63,969 bases of DNA from Paenibacillus phytorum (GCF_013141715.1 NZ_WHOA01000132.1:1-63969); one strand, 5' to 3'; positions 1-8,657 are shown, counted from the stretch's first letter. Numbers and translations: made by a program. Notes: a model not told the origin generated them from the sequence alone.

Positions 1-71
1 CTACTTAGGGACAACCCTTTATCTCCGTCAGCTTTTAATTTATTATGAGTTCCCCGTTGTTACAGGTTGGT

Positions 72-752
72 TTAGTCCATCAGCGGGCGTTTGAAGTACG
101 CAATCACTTTGCCACCAGCTGGAACGACGGACACAAGTTCCCATCCGTACCTCCCCCAATGGCCTAGCGCATTGTCCAAATTCCAGCTGTACAGCTGACC
201 GTCTGCTGCGGGCTTAAGTCCATCTCCGATTGAGGTATCTGTCGCGTATTCGAACCGCTGACTAGGGAAGGATTGTAATTGCGGCTGAGGCATTCGTTCC
301 TCCCTTAAATCCCAGCGGATTCGGGTTGAAGCATCTGAGAGTGCGGCGATAATGGATTCCCGATCCGTAACTTCAAGTGCCAATATCCGCGGTGCTCTTG
401 GCATGAAGAACGAGCGGTGCGAATGATAGGCCTGCAGCACCAACGTACCCAGTTCTTCACCTTCCGATGACTTTACGACATACCATACACACCGTTCCCG
501 TTCTTCAGGCGGACCCCAGTTCTCAATGGAATCTTTTAAGTTAAATCCGCCCCTGATGATGAAACCATCAGCGGCAAGCCGCTCTGCGACCGGCGTCATA
601 AATTTTTGAATCCACGCACCATAGGCGCGATCGCCGAACTTCTTGAACATCTCGGTCAGTTCATCCTTCTCCTCGTCATAGACTGCTTTCCACGCATGGG
701 ATAAAATATCCCCGGCAGTACGGGCAATGTTTTCTAATGTGGTTGTTTGCAT
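72..752 (-). CDS. DUF6022-like uncharacterised protein
   Basis: A 226-aa soluble protein with no signal peptide or membrane segment. I do not recognise a catalytic motif. The overall pattern recalls the DUF6022 proteins of paenibacilli, and the last 45 residues (W-x-LDNALGHWGRYGWELVSV, then YFKRP near the end) resemble the small DUF4177-type fold. GAGGAG lies about 10 nt before the ATG. The gene diverges from the TetR gene at 866, and its likely promoter (TTGACA-N17-TAATCT) carries the inverted repeat at 775-818, so it is probably the repressor's main target. The function is unknown and the family name is tentative. Confidence 0.7.
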   Translation of the reverse strand: MQTTTLENIARTAGDILSHAWKAVYDEEKDELTEMFKKFGDRAYGAWIQKFMTPVAERLAADGFIIRGGFNLKDSIENWGPPEERERCVWYVVKSSEGEELGTLVLQAYHSHRSFFMPRAPRILALEVTDRESIIAALSDASTRIRWDLREERMPQPQLQSFPSQRFEYATDTSIGDGLKPAADGQLYSWNLDNALGHWGRYGWELVSVVPAGGKVIAYFKRPLMD

Positions 753-774
753 GTATATACACTCCTCTTTTCGG

Positions 775-840
775 TTAATCTAACAGTGATAAATAATAAT
801 ATAATACCGTTAGATTAAACTGTTGTGCTATACTTGTCAA
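775..840. promoter_or_regulatory. Divergent promoter with TetR-type operator
   Basis: TTAATCTAAC (775-784) and GTTAGATTAA (809-818) form a perfect 10-bp inverted repeat with a 24-bp AT-rich spacer. Reading the minus strand, TTGACA (840-835), a 17-nt spacer and TAATCT (817-812) make a good sigma-A promoter for the gene at 72-752. Its -10 box lies inside the right arm of the repeat. A TATAAT at 800-805 on the plus strand sits between the arms and may serve the TetR gene, but I see no good -35 box for it. Binding by the adjacent TetR protein is inferred. Confidence 0.65.
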
Positions 841-865
841 GAGATAAAATGGAAGGTGACCCCAT

Positions 866-1582
866 ATGGCAAGAAGACGAATTCATCCCTTAACGACAGA
901 TAAGGACACAAATCGGAGTGAGCCGCTTCACACGCCACTCGATCGTGCCCGAATTGTCGGGATCATGCTGGAACTTCTGCAAGCTGAGGGCTTAGATGGC
1001 ATCAGCATGCGCAAAATCGCCGATTCACTTGGCGTGAAAGCCTCATCTTTGTATTACCATGTGAAGGACAAAGAACAGCTGCTTCATCTCTTGGCAGAAG
1101 AGATCAGCACGAAGATTGATTTTCCCGATACCGCTTTGGATTGGAAAATGCAGCTGCGGCTGTGGTCGATGAGCTTCCGCCTAAGTCTGCTGCAATACCC
1201 GGACGCTGTACACATCATGAATGCGACGCATGCGGCAAGCCCTAACCGTTTGGCCCATATCGAATTTCTGTTTCGTGCGCTCGTCGAAGCCGGATTTCAG
1301 GAAGTTCAAGTGCCGTGGCTTGCTTCCATGCTCAAGAACTTCATCTACGGCTTTGTCGATGAAGAATGTCGATTGCGTGATCGCGCGAAGCTTTCGCAGG
1401 AAAGCCGAGAAGAATCGGAGACAAGATACAAAGAGATTGAGGCATTGCCTAAGGAGCGATATCCCCACTTTATCCGGCTAGCCGCTTACACGACTTCTGT
1501 GAATTGGGAGGAAGAGTTTTCGTTCGGGTTGGATGTTCTGCTTGCTGGTTTCGTTGAAAATCTTGCAAGCGGTCAACACTAG
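866..1582 (+). CDS. TetR family transcriptional regulator
   Basis: A 238-aa repressor. Residues about 25-85 hold the TetR helix-turn-helix (GISMRKIADSLGVKASSLYYHVKDKEQLL), with the SLYYHV recognition-helix pattern typical of the family. The C-terminal part (about 100-235) looks like the tetracycline-repressor-type ligand-binding and dimerisation domain (TetR_C). GGAAGGTGA lies 6 nt before the ATG. It is divergent from the DUF6022-like gene and very likely controls that gene and itself through the inverted repeat at 775-818. The inducing ligand cannot be told from sequence; no efflux pump or modifying enzyme adjoins it. Confidence 0.9.
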   Translation: MARRRIHPLTTDKDTNRSEPLHTPLDRARIVGIMLELLQAEGLDGISMRKIADSLGVKASSLYYHVKDKEQLLHLLAEEISTKIDFPDTALDWKMQLRLWSMSFRLSLLQYPDAVHIMNATHAASPNRLAHIEFLFRALVEAGFQEVQVPWLASMLKNFIYGFVDEECRLRDRAKLSQESREESETRYKEIEALPKERYPHFIRLAAYTTSVNWEEEFSFGLDVLLAGFVENLASGQH

Positions 1583-1777
1583 TTATTAAATATAGGAGCG
1601 GCTGTTCCGGACGTTGAAGTCCGGAGCAAGTCGTGGCGTGGGCAATCCATGCTCCTTCGAGCAGATTCGAGGAAAAACGCGTAGAAAACGATACTTTTGC
1701 ACCTTGGGAAATATAGGAAATTCGATTAGCCTTATGTATGGTTCACATAAAAATCGAGTTTCAAGGAGGTATCTGCA

Positions 1778-3037
1778 TTGCGCTTGTCACGTCACATGCT
1801 TATATGTTCACTACTCTTCGTCATCATCCTCCTCTCCGTGTATCCTGCAGCTAAAACAAACGCTGCCGACCAGCCGCCGCTGAAAGTATTCGTCGATACC
1901 GCGAGGATCTCTTTTCAAGTGGATCCGCTTCTAACAGACGGCACTACACTTGTTCAGTTCAGACCCCTTTTTGAAGCGATAGGTATGGACGTGAAGTGGG
2001 ATGAAGCACAGCGACTTGTAACGGGGTCCAAGTCAGGGCTAAAAATTGAGCTTCGTATTGACGATTCCCATGCCACGGTGAACGGAAAAAAGGTCGAGCT
2101 CAGCCAAGGCGCATTGATTGTGAATGGCAGTACAATGGTGCCCCTGCGTTTTATTGGGGAAGCGACCGGGGCACTCGTTCATTGGGATCCGGTAAATCGG
2201 GAAATCTCCGTTGTTACGGAAAATTTATTGGCGAGTCTTGGCCTCACAAAGGAAGAGATGCTAAAACGGCTAGCCGACTATGCCGCTAAGCAGCAGACCC
2301 CACCAACTACGCCCCAGACACCGGCGCCCGGGGCCCAAGAGCCCAAGCCAACTACACCAATTACTCCTGTTCAGCCGGTTGGTAAACCCATCGATCTGTC
2401 AGCTCTGCAAGGCATGTACTACGGCTTTAGAGACGACTTCGGAGGATATCAATGCGGTGGTGCATGCTGGGATATCTATACATTTCTCCCCGACAACCAC
2501 ATCTTGGTCGGAGCACCTCCGCAAGGCGGGCCGGAAACGATTGATTGTACCCGGGATAAATGCAGCACTTACACCATTTCTGAAGGTAAGATCAATTTAA
2601 GCGCGGGATACAGTCGTACCATCGAAACATCAAAAAATGGAGAACTGTACATTGACGGTGTTTTCATGACCCCTGTTGCACCGGTTACGAATGGATTGAC
2701 GTTACAGGGAACGTACAAATATATCAGCTATAGCGGCCTTGTTGGCATCAATGCTTTTTCCACATCATCGACCGAATACCTTTCCTTTGCAAGCGACGGC
2801 ACTTTCGAGAGCACTGACCTTAGCATAGCCAGCCTGGATGTTATCGTATCCGATACCCAATCGTCCACTTCTAAGAGCGATACTGGAACATACACCATTT
2901 CGGGTAACACAATAATTCTCAAGTATAAGGACGGTACCACGGCACGTATGCTTTTCTTCGACCATGACGTCGACGGCATTGATACTCTGCAGGACATACA
3001 GTTAGGGAATAATCGCTTTTATATACCAAAAGATTAG
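1778..3037 (+). CDS. Secreted stalk-domain (copper amine oxidase N-terminal-like) protein
   Basis: A 419-aa exported protein starting at TTG, placed 7 nt after a strong AAGGAGGT. Residues 1-29 form a signal peptide ending near NAADQ. Residues about 33-150 are two copies of the copper-amine-oxidase N-terminal/stalk fold (VQFRPLFEAIGMDVKWD and MVPLRFIGEATGALVHWD). A Pro/Thr-rich linker (about 172-205) follows. The C-terminal half contains four cysteines in two close pairs (CGGAC and CTRDKC) and repeated beta strands of the GTYTISGNTI type, suggesting a lipocalin-like or beta-sandwich module. It is probably attached to or released near the wall. No enzymatic residues are evident. Confidence 0.82.
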   Translation: MRLSRHMLICSLLFVIILLSVYPAAKTNAADQPPLKVFVDTARISFQVDPLLTDGTTLVQFRPLFEAIGMDVKWDEAQRLVTGSKSGLKIELRIDDSHATVNGKKVELSQGALIVNGSTMVPLRFIGEATGALVHWDPVNREISVVTENLLASLGLTKEEMLKRLADYAAKQQTPPTTPQTPAPGAQEPKPTTPITPVQPVGKPIDLSALQGMYYGFRDDFGGYQCGGACWDIYTFLPDNHILVGAPPQGGPETIDCTRDKCSTYTISEGKINLSAGYSRTIETSKNGELYIDGVFMTPVAPVTNGLTLQGTYKYISYSGLVGINAFSTSSTEYLSFASDGTFESTDLSIASLDVIVSDTQSSTSKSDTGTYTISGNTIILKYKDGTTARMLFFDHDVDGIDTLQDIQLGNNRFYIPKD

Positions 3038-3049
3038 GCTTTTTCTTGC

Positions 3050-3088
3050 AGGCTGCCATCGTCCAATTGGGCATCTGGCAGCCTTTTC
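3050..3088 (+). terminator. Intrinsic terminator of the stalk-domain gene
   Basis: AGGCTGCCA (3050-3058) pairs with TGGCAGCCT (3076-3084) and is followed by TTTT. It lies 12 nt after the stop codon. Confidence 0.75.
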
Positions 3089-3156
3089 ATCTACTCTATC
3101 ATCGAATTTTAGTGAACAAGAAAATCAAAAAAAAGAAACCGCTTCAATACGGCTTC

Positions 3157-3942
3157 TCATAGTTCTTGAAATCCAAAATGCTGTTTTGCTAGCTCTTTGA
3201 ATTTAATGTTGTCAATCTGTTCTTTTTCCGATTTACCGTTAATCCATTGTGTGAAAGAAGTATCGGTTAACGTTACATTACCATCGCTTGTAAGTTGGGT
3301 AATCAGTGGGGTTTTGTTGAATCGTGATTCTTTGTGCTGGACTATGATTCCTTGGACTTCGTTCAATTCAGATAAATTCTCTAATGGTCGTTTGGTATCA
3401 AAAGCATACCCTATTTTCCAATCTGTATCTTTATATTTTAGTTTCATTTCAAGTAGATAGTCGCCATAATCACTTTCCATTGCTTTGACTCGAAATTCTC
3501 CATTCACAGAGGAAGTAGTTTCTCCATTTAGCGGCACAGGTTTTAGTGGTAGGTTTCCACCAAATCCGGTATCAACCAAGTACGTTTGACCTTTATGCTG
3601 CAAAAGAATAGTAACATGAGTTCTCCCAAGTTTTGAAAAGTCCTTCATTGCATAATTATATACTTCTCCGCGAACTAACGCTGCATTAAACCCATTTTCA
3701 ACTAAGAAAAAATAAAGCAGTGGATTCAATTGATAGCATAGACCACCTTCATTTTTTACGAGCATTTTGGTTATCAAACTTTCTTTTGTTATAGCACTTG
3801 TTTTATTTGAAATGATGCTTAAATTTTCAAAAGGAAGCGATGTTGCTGTTTTCCTAAGAATGTTATCTAATGATTCAAATGTAATTTTTTGATTTTCTGG
3901 AATGCCAATTCTTTTACGAAATAGTTCATTCAACTCATACAT
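3157..3942 (-). CDS. Arylamine N-acetyltransferase
   Basis: A 261-aa NAT-family enzyme that moves the acetyl group of acetyl-CoA to arylamines and hydrazines through a cysteine intermediate. The triad is visible: Cys69 in GGLCYQLN, His109 in GRTHVTILL and Asp124 in YLVDTGFGG. Length fits the bacterial family (about 260-280). An upstream in-frame ATG at 3960 would add six residues, but GGAGGG lies inside that extension, correctly spaced from the ATG at 3942, so the shorter form is chosen. It follows the phosphotransferase gene on the same strand after 38 nt. The role is probably detoxification of aromatic amines. Confidence 0.92.
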   Translation of the reverse strand: MYELNELFRKRIGIPENQKITFESLDNILRKTATSLPFENLSIISNKTSAITKESLITKMLVKNEGGLCYQLNPLLYFFLVENGFNAALVRGEVYNYAMKDFSKLGRTHVTILLQHKGQTYLVDTGFGGNLPLKPVPLNGETTSSVNGEFRVKAMESDYGDYLLEMKLKYKDTDWKIGYAFDTKRPLENLSELNEVQGIIVQHKESRFNKTPLITQLTSDGNVTLTDTSFTQWINGKSEKEQIDNIKFKELAKQHFGFQEL

Positions 3943-3980
3943 TGTGAAGATTCCCTCCATGTTTTTGACTCAATGATTAA

Positions 3981-4898
3981 TTATAGCGTACGTATGTAGG
4001 TCATCAATTGCTTGGCGTGGCGTCTCATATCCTCTGTACGTTGCCTGAAAGCGCTGTAGGCAATATGATCGAGAGCGATGTGGATGAGACAACAGCGAAG
4101 ACGCTCTTCCATCTGTGGTGGCTCGCCTCCATGTTTGTCCCAGTGATTATCTAGAATTTCCTGCAAGTCAATCTCTTGCCATTGCGGAAACCAAGGCCAC
4201 CAATAAAGAAACAATGCGTTATCGTAAAGAGGATCACCATAGAACGCATTTCCCCAGTCGATTACCCCCGTTAGCCTCCCTTCGTCAACCAGCACATTTC
4301 GGTTCAAGAGGTCGTTATGGACGATTCCGCGGTACTCTGGAAGCATTGATACGAGCTGACGCAGCATTTCTACCCCAGCATCGAAGACCCGTGCCTCCTG
4401 AGGCGAGGCGTCAAGTAGCTCGCGCCAGCCCGCGAGTCGATCCCTGGGCTCAGCTACTGAGAGTAGCTCGGCCCCCCAGCTCGGACCAGCCCCATCTGGA
4501 CGCCAAAGGCCAACTCCCTCTGTGTCTGTGAGGTCAAGTTTTTGAAGTTCGTAGAGAGCATCTAGCAATTGCGGAAGGACAAGTCGTATCTCAGGCCCAT
4601 TCAGCTCATCTAGATGCTTTCCAGAGACTCGCTCGGATACGGCGTAGAAGCCGCTCTCCGTCTCGCCTACTTCAAGAACCTTCGGAATCGGAAGTGTGTC
4701 CGAGGAAAGTGTGCCCATCACACGATCCTTTTCAAAGTCGTCCAGATAAGTGCCGAAGCGGATAACCATTGCATGCCCGTCGAGCATGAAGGAATAGGCT
4801 TTCGACCAATCACCGGCAGCAAGGGACACAAGATTTTGGGCACGGTCACCGAAATGTGCCTTCACAAAACGGTCAGACATTTGACTGAAATCCTCCAT
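3981..4898 (-). CDS. Aminoglycoside phosphotransferase (APH) family protein
   Basis: A 305-aa kinase of the APH/choline-kinase fold. The catalytic loop is GIVHNDLLNRNVLVD (about 188-202), with Asp as base and Asn for metal, followed by the IDWGNAFYGDP metal-binding motif. The N-terminal lobe (LAAGDWSKAYSF, later VIRFGTYLDDFEKDR) and the LPIPKVLEVGE stretch recall hygromycin-B kinases APH(4), though similarity looks distant. GGAGGA lies 5-6 nt before the ATG. It sits between NAT and a GNAT gene on one strand. Substrate is unknown: it could inactivate an antibiotic or phosphorylate a small metabolite. Confidence 0.85.
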   Translation of the reverse strand: MEDFSQMSDRFVKAHFGDRAQNLVSLAAGDWSKAYSFMLDGHAMVIRFGTYLDDFEKDRVMGTLSSDTLPIPKVLEVGETESGFYAVSERVSGKHLDELNGPEIRLVLPQLLDALYELQKLDLTDTEGVGLWRPDGAGPSWGAELLSVAEPRDRLAGWRELLDASPQEARVFDAGVEMLRQLVSMLPEYRGIVHNDLLNRNVLVDEGRLTGVIDWGNAFYGDPLYDNALFLYWWPWFPQWQEIDLQEILDNHWDKHGGEPPQMEERLRCCLIHIALDHIAYSAFRQRTEDMRRHAKQLMTYIRTL

Positions 4899-4916
4899 AG
4901 GTTCCTCCCTGTATAA

Positions 4917-5759
4917 TTATTTAAAAAGAAGAACGATTGAATCCATTATCGCATGATAGCCAATTTGAATATAAATTTTATTGGAAGTAGGATTATTGAG
5001 ATCCGTGTATAAACTTGTTGTTTTATAACCGCGATCTAACAAGATTTGAGTGAAAGCTGAAACACAATCAGAAGCATATCCCTTTTTTCTTTCGCTAATT
5101 GGTGTGTAAACATAGCTGATTGTTATATTATTTGGGGTTGGTCGTGTAGAAGCAGCCATGGAAACCAACTCTCCGTTCACTTCCCATGCAACTAAATTTC
5201 CTTTATCAATCATTCTTGAAGCTCGTTTATCTGCTTCTTCTAAACTTATAGGTTGGTTTGTTTCATTACAAAACTGATAAACCCACTCTTTAATAATGTG
5301 ATGATCACTTTCTATAACACTCCGAATTTTTCCATTTGCATTAGGTTTTTTCTTAACTTTTTCAAGTTTATAAATGATTTGGTACATGAGGACACTTGCT
5401 TGAATCCCTTTAACGTTCGAAATATACATAGCTAATTCAGTAGCTAATTTCTTTTCACCAATAAAGCCAGGTATATCTTGAGTTGCGGTAATCAGCTTTT
5501 CTCCTATTTCGTGAATTTCCTTTGACGTAAATGAAACAGATTTTGACAAAATAATTTGACTAGGTTTTGTTTGTAGTAAAACCAACCCTAACTCATTATC
5601 TTTTAGTACAGTAGCCATAAAAAAAGGAATTTCATCTTTTTCACTTAAAGATTGTAAGACACCTAATACTAAATTGTTTTCTGCTTCATATTGTACTAAG
5701 AAAGAGATAACCTCTTTTTTAAATAATGCAAGATTATCGTACTTTAAAAGTCTTATCAA
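4917..5759 (-). CDS. GNAT family N-acetyltransferase
   Basis: About 280 aa. The C-terminal half (about 190-280) carries the acetyl-CoA-binding pattern ITISYVYTPISERKKGYASDCVSAF and the terminal NKIYIQIGYHAIMDSIVLL strands. The N-terminal half is a divergent GNAT-like extension, as in two-domain family members. An ATG at 5768 directly abuts its AAAGGGG sequence; the in-frame TTG at 5759, nine nt further on, has normal spacing and is preferred. It lies 18 nt upstream of the phosphotransferase on the same strand, so the three genes from 5.8 to 3.2 kb may be co-transcribed. Acceptor substrate unknown. Confidence 0.85.
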   Translation of the reverse strand: MIRLLKYDNLALFKKEVISFLVQYEAENNLVLGVLQSLSEKDEIPFFMATVLKDNELGLVLLQTKPSQIILSKSVSFTSKEIHEIGEKLITATQDIPGFIGEKKLATELAMYISNVKGIQASVLMYQIIYKLEKVKKKPNANGKIRSVIESDHHIIKEWVYQFCNETNQPISLEEADKRASRMIDKGNLVAWEVNGELVSMAASTRPTPNNITISYVYTPISERKKGYASDCVSAFTQILLDRGYKTTSLYTDLNNPTSNKIYIQIGYHAIMDSIVLLFK

Positions 5760-5871
5760 ACAAACCATCCCCTTTGGTTAGTTCTTGAATAGATCCTGAT
5801 CTTCTTCCTGTAACTCCCATTTTACGGCATCTACATAAACAATCATATGATTAGTATTCATATAATAAACA

Positions 5872-5892
5872 AAAAAACCGCAATATAAGCGG
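5872..5892 (-). terminator. Weak terminator of the sugar isomerase gene
   Basis: On the minus strand a short CCGC/GCGG stem (5878-5892) is followed by seven T. It lies about 40 nt after the stop codon at 5934. Confidence 0.45.
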
Positions 5893-5933
5893 CTTGTATG
5901 GTGATAAATTTCTTCTCTTACCCACAATTGAGT

Positions 5934-6764
5934 TTAAATCAAATAAGGTGTTGCAAGCTTCCTTACGCGCTCAATGCCTTCCCACATATCGCCAGGTCCG
6001 TCATATACAAGAGTTATAGGACCTTCATACCCAGCTTGCTTGGCAACTTCCATACAGCGAATAAACTCAGCTTCATCCGGACACCCATCCGCATTCGTTT
6101 GTGCTTTGGCATGGATCGACTCACTATGTGGAATCGTTTTGGCAAGTTCACCATATTTCTCGGTCCCTTTAAAATTTCCAAAATCCGAGGTTAGCCCAAG
6201 GAGCTCGCCGCATCCCTCCAATAAAGCAAGGCAATTATCCGCAATTGATGTTAGTGAGTGAAAGTTTTCTGTAACAACGCGTACTCCTTGCACAGCAGCA
6301 TAAGAACTTAGTTCTCGTAGTGCATCAACTGATCTCTGCAAAGCTTCTTGATCCATAGGTTCCGCATCACCGGCTATCACGCGCACCCTTTCAGCTCCTG
6401 CTCGTGCAGCAATATCGATCCATCCTTTGATCCAAGAAATGTCCGATTGTCTGCGCAAATCATCCGAACTGGAAATATCACCGTATTCAATTAGCAGCGT
6501 GTAAAACTGGAGTCCCGCTTCTGTGAATGCATGTTTTAATTCTTGCAAATATTCTTCGCTTGTATCTGGAAAATGAAAATGACACACTTCCAGTGATCTA
6601 AAACCTTTCTTCGCAAGAATCTCCGGCAATTCAAGCAGAGAGATGAGTTCAGGTTGGTCTTGGGTAACCGTTATTTGAGTACGTGTGTTATCATCCCAAC
6701 GGGTCCACCGCAAGGGTCCCAGATTCCGATGTAAGCTCCAACTCGTTAATGATAAAAATGGCAT
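5934..6764 (-). CDS. Sugar phosphate isomerase/epimerase (xylose isomerase-like TIM barrel)
   Basis: A 276-aa AP-endonuclease-2/xylose-isomerase-like barrel protein. Visible pattern: an EVCHFHFP strand, GAERVRVIAGD, VVTENFHS (metal-binding Glu), LTSDFGNF, SIHAKAQ and the last strand ITLVYDGPGD. In many relatives the last strand ends in E-Y-x-G; here a Val stands where the final metal-ligand Glu is expected, so activity may differ. The frame is open 39 codons further upstream, but AAAGGGTGG precedes the ATG at 6764 with good spacing. No sugar transporter adjoins it. Substrate unknown. Confidence 0.85.
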   Translation of the reverse strand: MPFLSLTSWSLHRNLGPLRWTRWDDNTRTQITVTQDQPELISLLELPEILAKKGFRSLEVCHFHFPDTSEEYLQELKHAFTEAGLQFYTLLIEYGDISSSDDLRRQSDISWIKGWIDIAARAGAERVRVIAGDAEPMDQEALQRSVDALRELSSYAAVQGVRVVTENFHSLTSIADNCLALLEGCGELLGLTSDFGNFKGTEKYGELAKTIPHSESIHAKAQTNADGCPDEAEFIRCMEVAKQAGYEGPITLVYDGPGDMWEGIERVRKLATPYLI

Positions 6765-7147
6765 ATATTCCACCCTTTCGTCTCTACTGTTTTGGTAGTA
6801 TCTTATCAGAGGGGTGAGGTAATCACCATATTCGAAATCACAGATATATCTCTTATTGTGCTGCTTTTGTACGGCTGGCAACCTGTCCTAATAATATCTT
6901 CCTGTTGAGTCATTACAAACGCTCCTTTTTCCCAATTAAATTAATAATTTCTGTTATGACCGTTACATAATGGCCAAAAATAATAGCGTTTTCAAAAGAT
7001 TTGAACAAAAAAGAGGAACTGCCACACAGCCAGCTCCTCACTGTAAATAGCTTATTCACGTCAAGTATTCTCCAAATAATTAAACTGAGTATTGTGGCGG
7101 AGATGCCACCCCATAGAAGTGTTTTTTCACCAATACCCTCCATAAAT
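6765..7147. other. Intergenic region between isomerase and DUF402 gene
   Basis: This 383-nt stretch holds the isomerase promoter region and the DUF402 terminator (7006-7039). An open frame on the minus strand (6913-7143, hydrophobic N-terminus) runs straight through the terminator hairpin, so I do not call it a gene. Nothing else is recognisable. Confidence 0.5.
7006..7039 (-). terminator. Terminator downstream of the DUF402 gene
   Basis: On the minus strand GAGGAGCTGGC pairs imperfectly with GTGGCAGTTCCTC and is followed by TTTTTT (7012-7007). It lies about 110 nt after the DUF402 stop codon. Confidence 0.75.
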
Positions 7148-7654
7148 TTATTTTGGAATACGGTCAATAAACATTTCGATTGATCCATCAAAAGGAAACG
7201 TTTTATTTCTAATAAGTTCCTTTAGGCCCAGTAACTCTTTACTAGCTTTATGAATTAGAGCTTCTGGATATGCAAATTTTAATGCATTGCTCTCAAACTC
7301 ATCTTCGTCAACAACTTTCCATTCACCGTTTCTTTGTACATAATCTAGATCTAAATCCACAAAAGAAACAATGTTACCATTAATCTTCGCAGGTTGGTTT
7401 ATATTGCAATAATATTGTTGAATTTTACCGCCCACTACATCGGCACTAACCGTAAACCATGAATGAAATGAGAAATATTCAATAGTCCAAGCCTTTATGG
7501 TAAATACCTTTTGCTTCGTGTAATGATTTAATTTTCTTCCGTACTCGCTTAAGACAAAAATGTGTGAATCGGTCTTCTCTAATAAAGTTGTGTTCCATTC
7601 ATAATGTAGTAAATCTCCATATTTTAAAGCCTGAATTGTTATATGATTATCCAT
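7148..7654 (-). CDS. DUF402 domain protein
   Basis: A 168-aa member of the DUF402 family (FomD/nucleoside-diphosphatase-like beta-barrel). The signature lies in the middle: SWFTVSADVVGGKIQQYYCNINQP, VSFVDLDLDYVQRNGEW and DEDEFESNA, where the acidic residues form the metal site in characterised relatives. Members hydrolyse phosphoanhydride bonds of nucleotides or fosfomycin intermediates. It begins nine nt after the GNAT stop and is likely co-transcribed with it. The substrate here is not predictable. Confidence 0.85.
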   Translation of the reverse strand: MDNHITIQALKYGDLLHYEWNTTLLEKTDSHIFVLSEYGRKLNHYTKQKVFTIKAWTIEYFSFHSWFTVSADVVGGKIQQYYCNINQPAKINGNIVSFVDLDLDYVQRNGEWKVVDEDEFESNALKFAYPEALIHKASKELLGLKELIRNKTFPFDGSIEMFIDRIPK

Positions 7655-7663
7655 TGTGTCATC

Positions 7664-8119
7664 TCATAATTCCTTTGTCATAAATACACTATTTGGGTCC
7701 TCTATGTAATCCGAAAATGGCTTGCAATATTGAAATCCAAAATTTTCATACAGTTGTCTAGCTGGTTCGAAAGCATCCATTGAGCCCGTTTCCAAACTTA
7801 GCCGTTGATAGCCACGTCGCTTGGCTTCTTCAATGATGTGTTCAAGGATTCGTCTTGCAACGCCCTTTCTTAAATGTGATGAAGAAGTTCGCATTGATTT
7901 TATCTCACCGTGTTGACTATCAAGTTCCTTAATTGCCCCGCAACCAACTAATTCATCTTGTTCCCAACCACTCCAGAAGGTAATTTCTGGTTTTTTCAAT
8001 TTATCAAGATTTAGGGCATGTGTACTTTCTGGCGGAGATAGAGCTGCCATATTCTGAAGATGTTCCCCGATTAATGCAACCACTTTAGATCCCGTTAAAT
8101 CATCTATTTTAATATTCAT
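7664..8119 (-). CDS. GNAT family N-acetyltransferase
   Basis: A 151-aa single-domain acetyltransferase. The acetyl-CoA-binding core is EIKSMRTSSSHLRKGVARRILEHIIEEAKRRGY (motif A about 70-102), followed by LSLETGSMDAFEPARQLYENFGF (motif B). Start choice: GAGGAG is properly spaced from the ATG at 8119, while the in-frame GTG at 8128 overlaps the end of that site. It probably forms an operon with the DUF402 gene downstream. Close in pattern to YitI/PanM-like small-molecule acetyltransferases; substrate unknown. Confidence 0.9.
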   Translation of the reverse strand: MNIKIDDLTGSKVVALIGEHLQNMAALSPPESTHALNLDKLKKPEITFWSGWEQDELVGCGAIKELDSQHGEIKSMRTSSSHLRKGVARRILEHIIEEAKRRGYQRLSLETGSMDAFEPARQLYENFGFQYCKPFSDYIEDPNSVFMTKEL

Positions 8120-8219
8120 TAAAATCACTCCTCTAATTAACTCTTCTTTCCATTAGTTTAATTAATGTTTGAACAACTTTCAATACTCGGCAAGGTGATG
8201 AAACCTCGGAGGAAGCCCT

Positions 8220-8657
8220 TTATTCGCCATTGTCAGCGATCAAATGCTTATTTTCAATCGCCGCCGAAAGTACGATAAGCGTTGAAGAGAAACCGTGTGG
8301 GCTGCACGAATCGAGAAAAACGGTAAACGATTCCATCGATGCGGTAATTATTTTCATCATAAAATTATACTCCCCGCTGATGCGATACAATTCGATGACA
8401 TCCGGAGATTGCGAGCAGAATTCCTGGAAATCCAGACAATTGCTCGTCTTGAACAGCACGAACGCCGTGACGTCTTTGCCGAGCTTCTTGGGTGAGAGAA
8501 CCGCCTTGTAGCCGGCGATGATCCCTTGTTCCTCAAGCTTGCGTATCCGTTCCGTAACGGCAGGCTGTGTCATCGCGATCGTCCGGCCAATTTCGGCAAC
8601 CGGCATTCGTGCGTTTTCATGCAGCAATGATAGAATTTTACTATCGATTCCGTCCAA
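8220..8657 (-). CDS. Lrp/AsnC family transcriptional regulator
   Basis: A 145-aa feast-famine regulator. Residues 1-60 form the AsnC-type winged helix (DGIDSKILSLLHENARMPVAEIGRTIAMTQPAVTERIRKLEEQG), and about 65-140 the RAM ligand-binding domain (VTAFVLFKTS, ELYRISGEYNFMMKI). It starts at TTG, eight nt after AAGGAGG. It diverges from the flavin oxidoreductase at 8809 with 151 nt between, and very likely controls that gene and itself. The effector is probably an amino acid or related metabolite, but is not identifiable. Confidence 0.9.
   Translation of the reverse strand: MDGIDSKILSLLHENARMPVAEIGRTIAMTQPAVTERIRKLEEQGIIAGYKAVLSPKKLGKDVTAFVLFKTSNCLDFQEFCSQSPDVIELYRISGEYNFMMKIITASMESFTVFLDSCSPHGFSSTLIVLSAAIENKHLIADNGE

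Noticed and set aside
1605..1626. Small hairpin CCGGAC/GTCCGG after the TetR gene
   Set aside because: The stem is six bp without a T run, so it cannot be called a terminator.
6913..7191. Minus-strand open frame with a hydrophobic N-terminus (92 aa, or 76 aa from 7143)
   Set aside because: It runs through the clear terminator hairpin of the DUF402 gene, and its sequence after the hydrophobic stretch is simply that hairpin.
7664..8119. Idea that the two GNATs, APH and NAT at 3.1-8.1 kb form an antibiotic-resistance island
   Set aside because: They are in different transcription units with the sugar isomerase between them, no mobile-element ends are seen, and substrates cannot be predicted.
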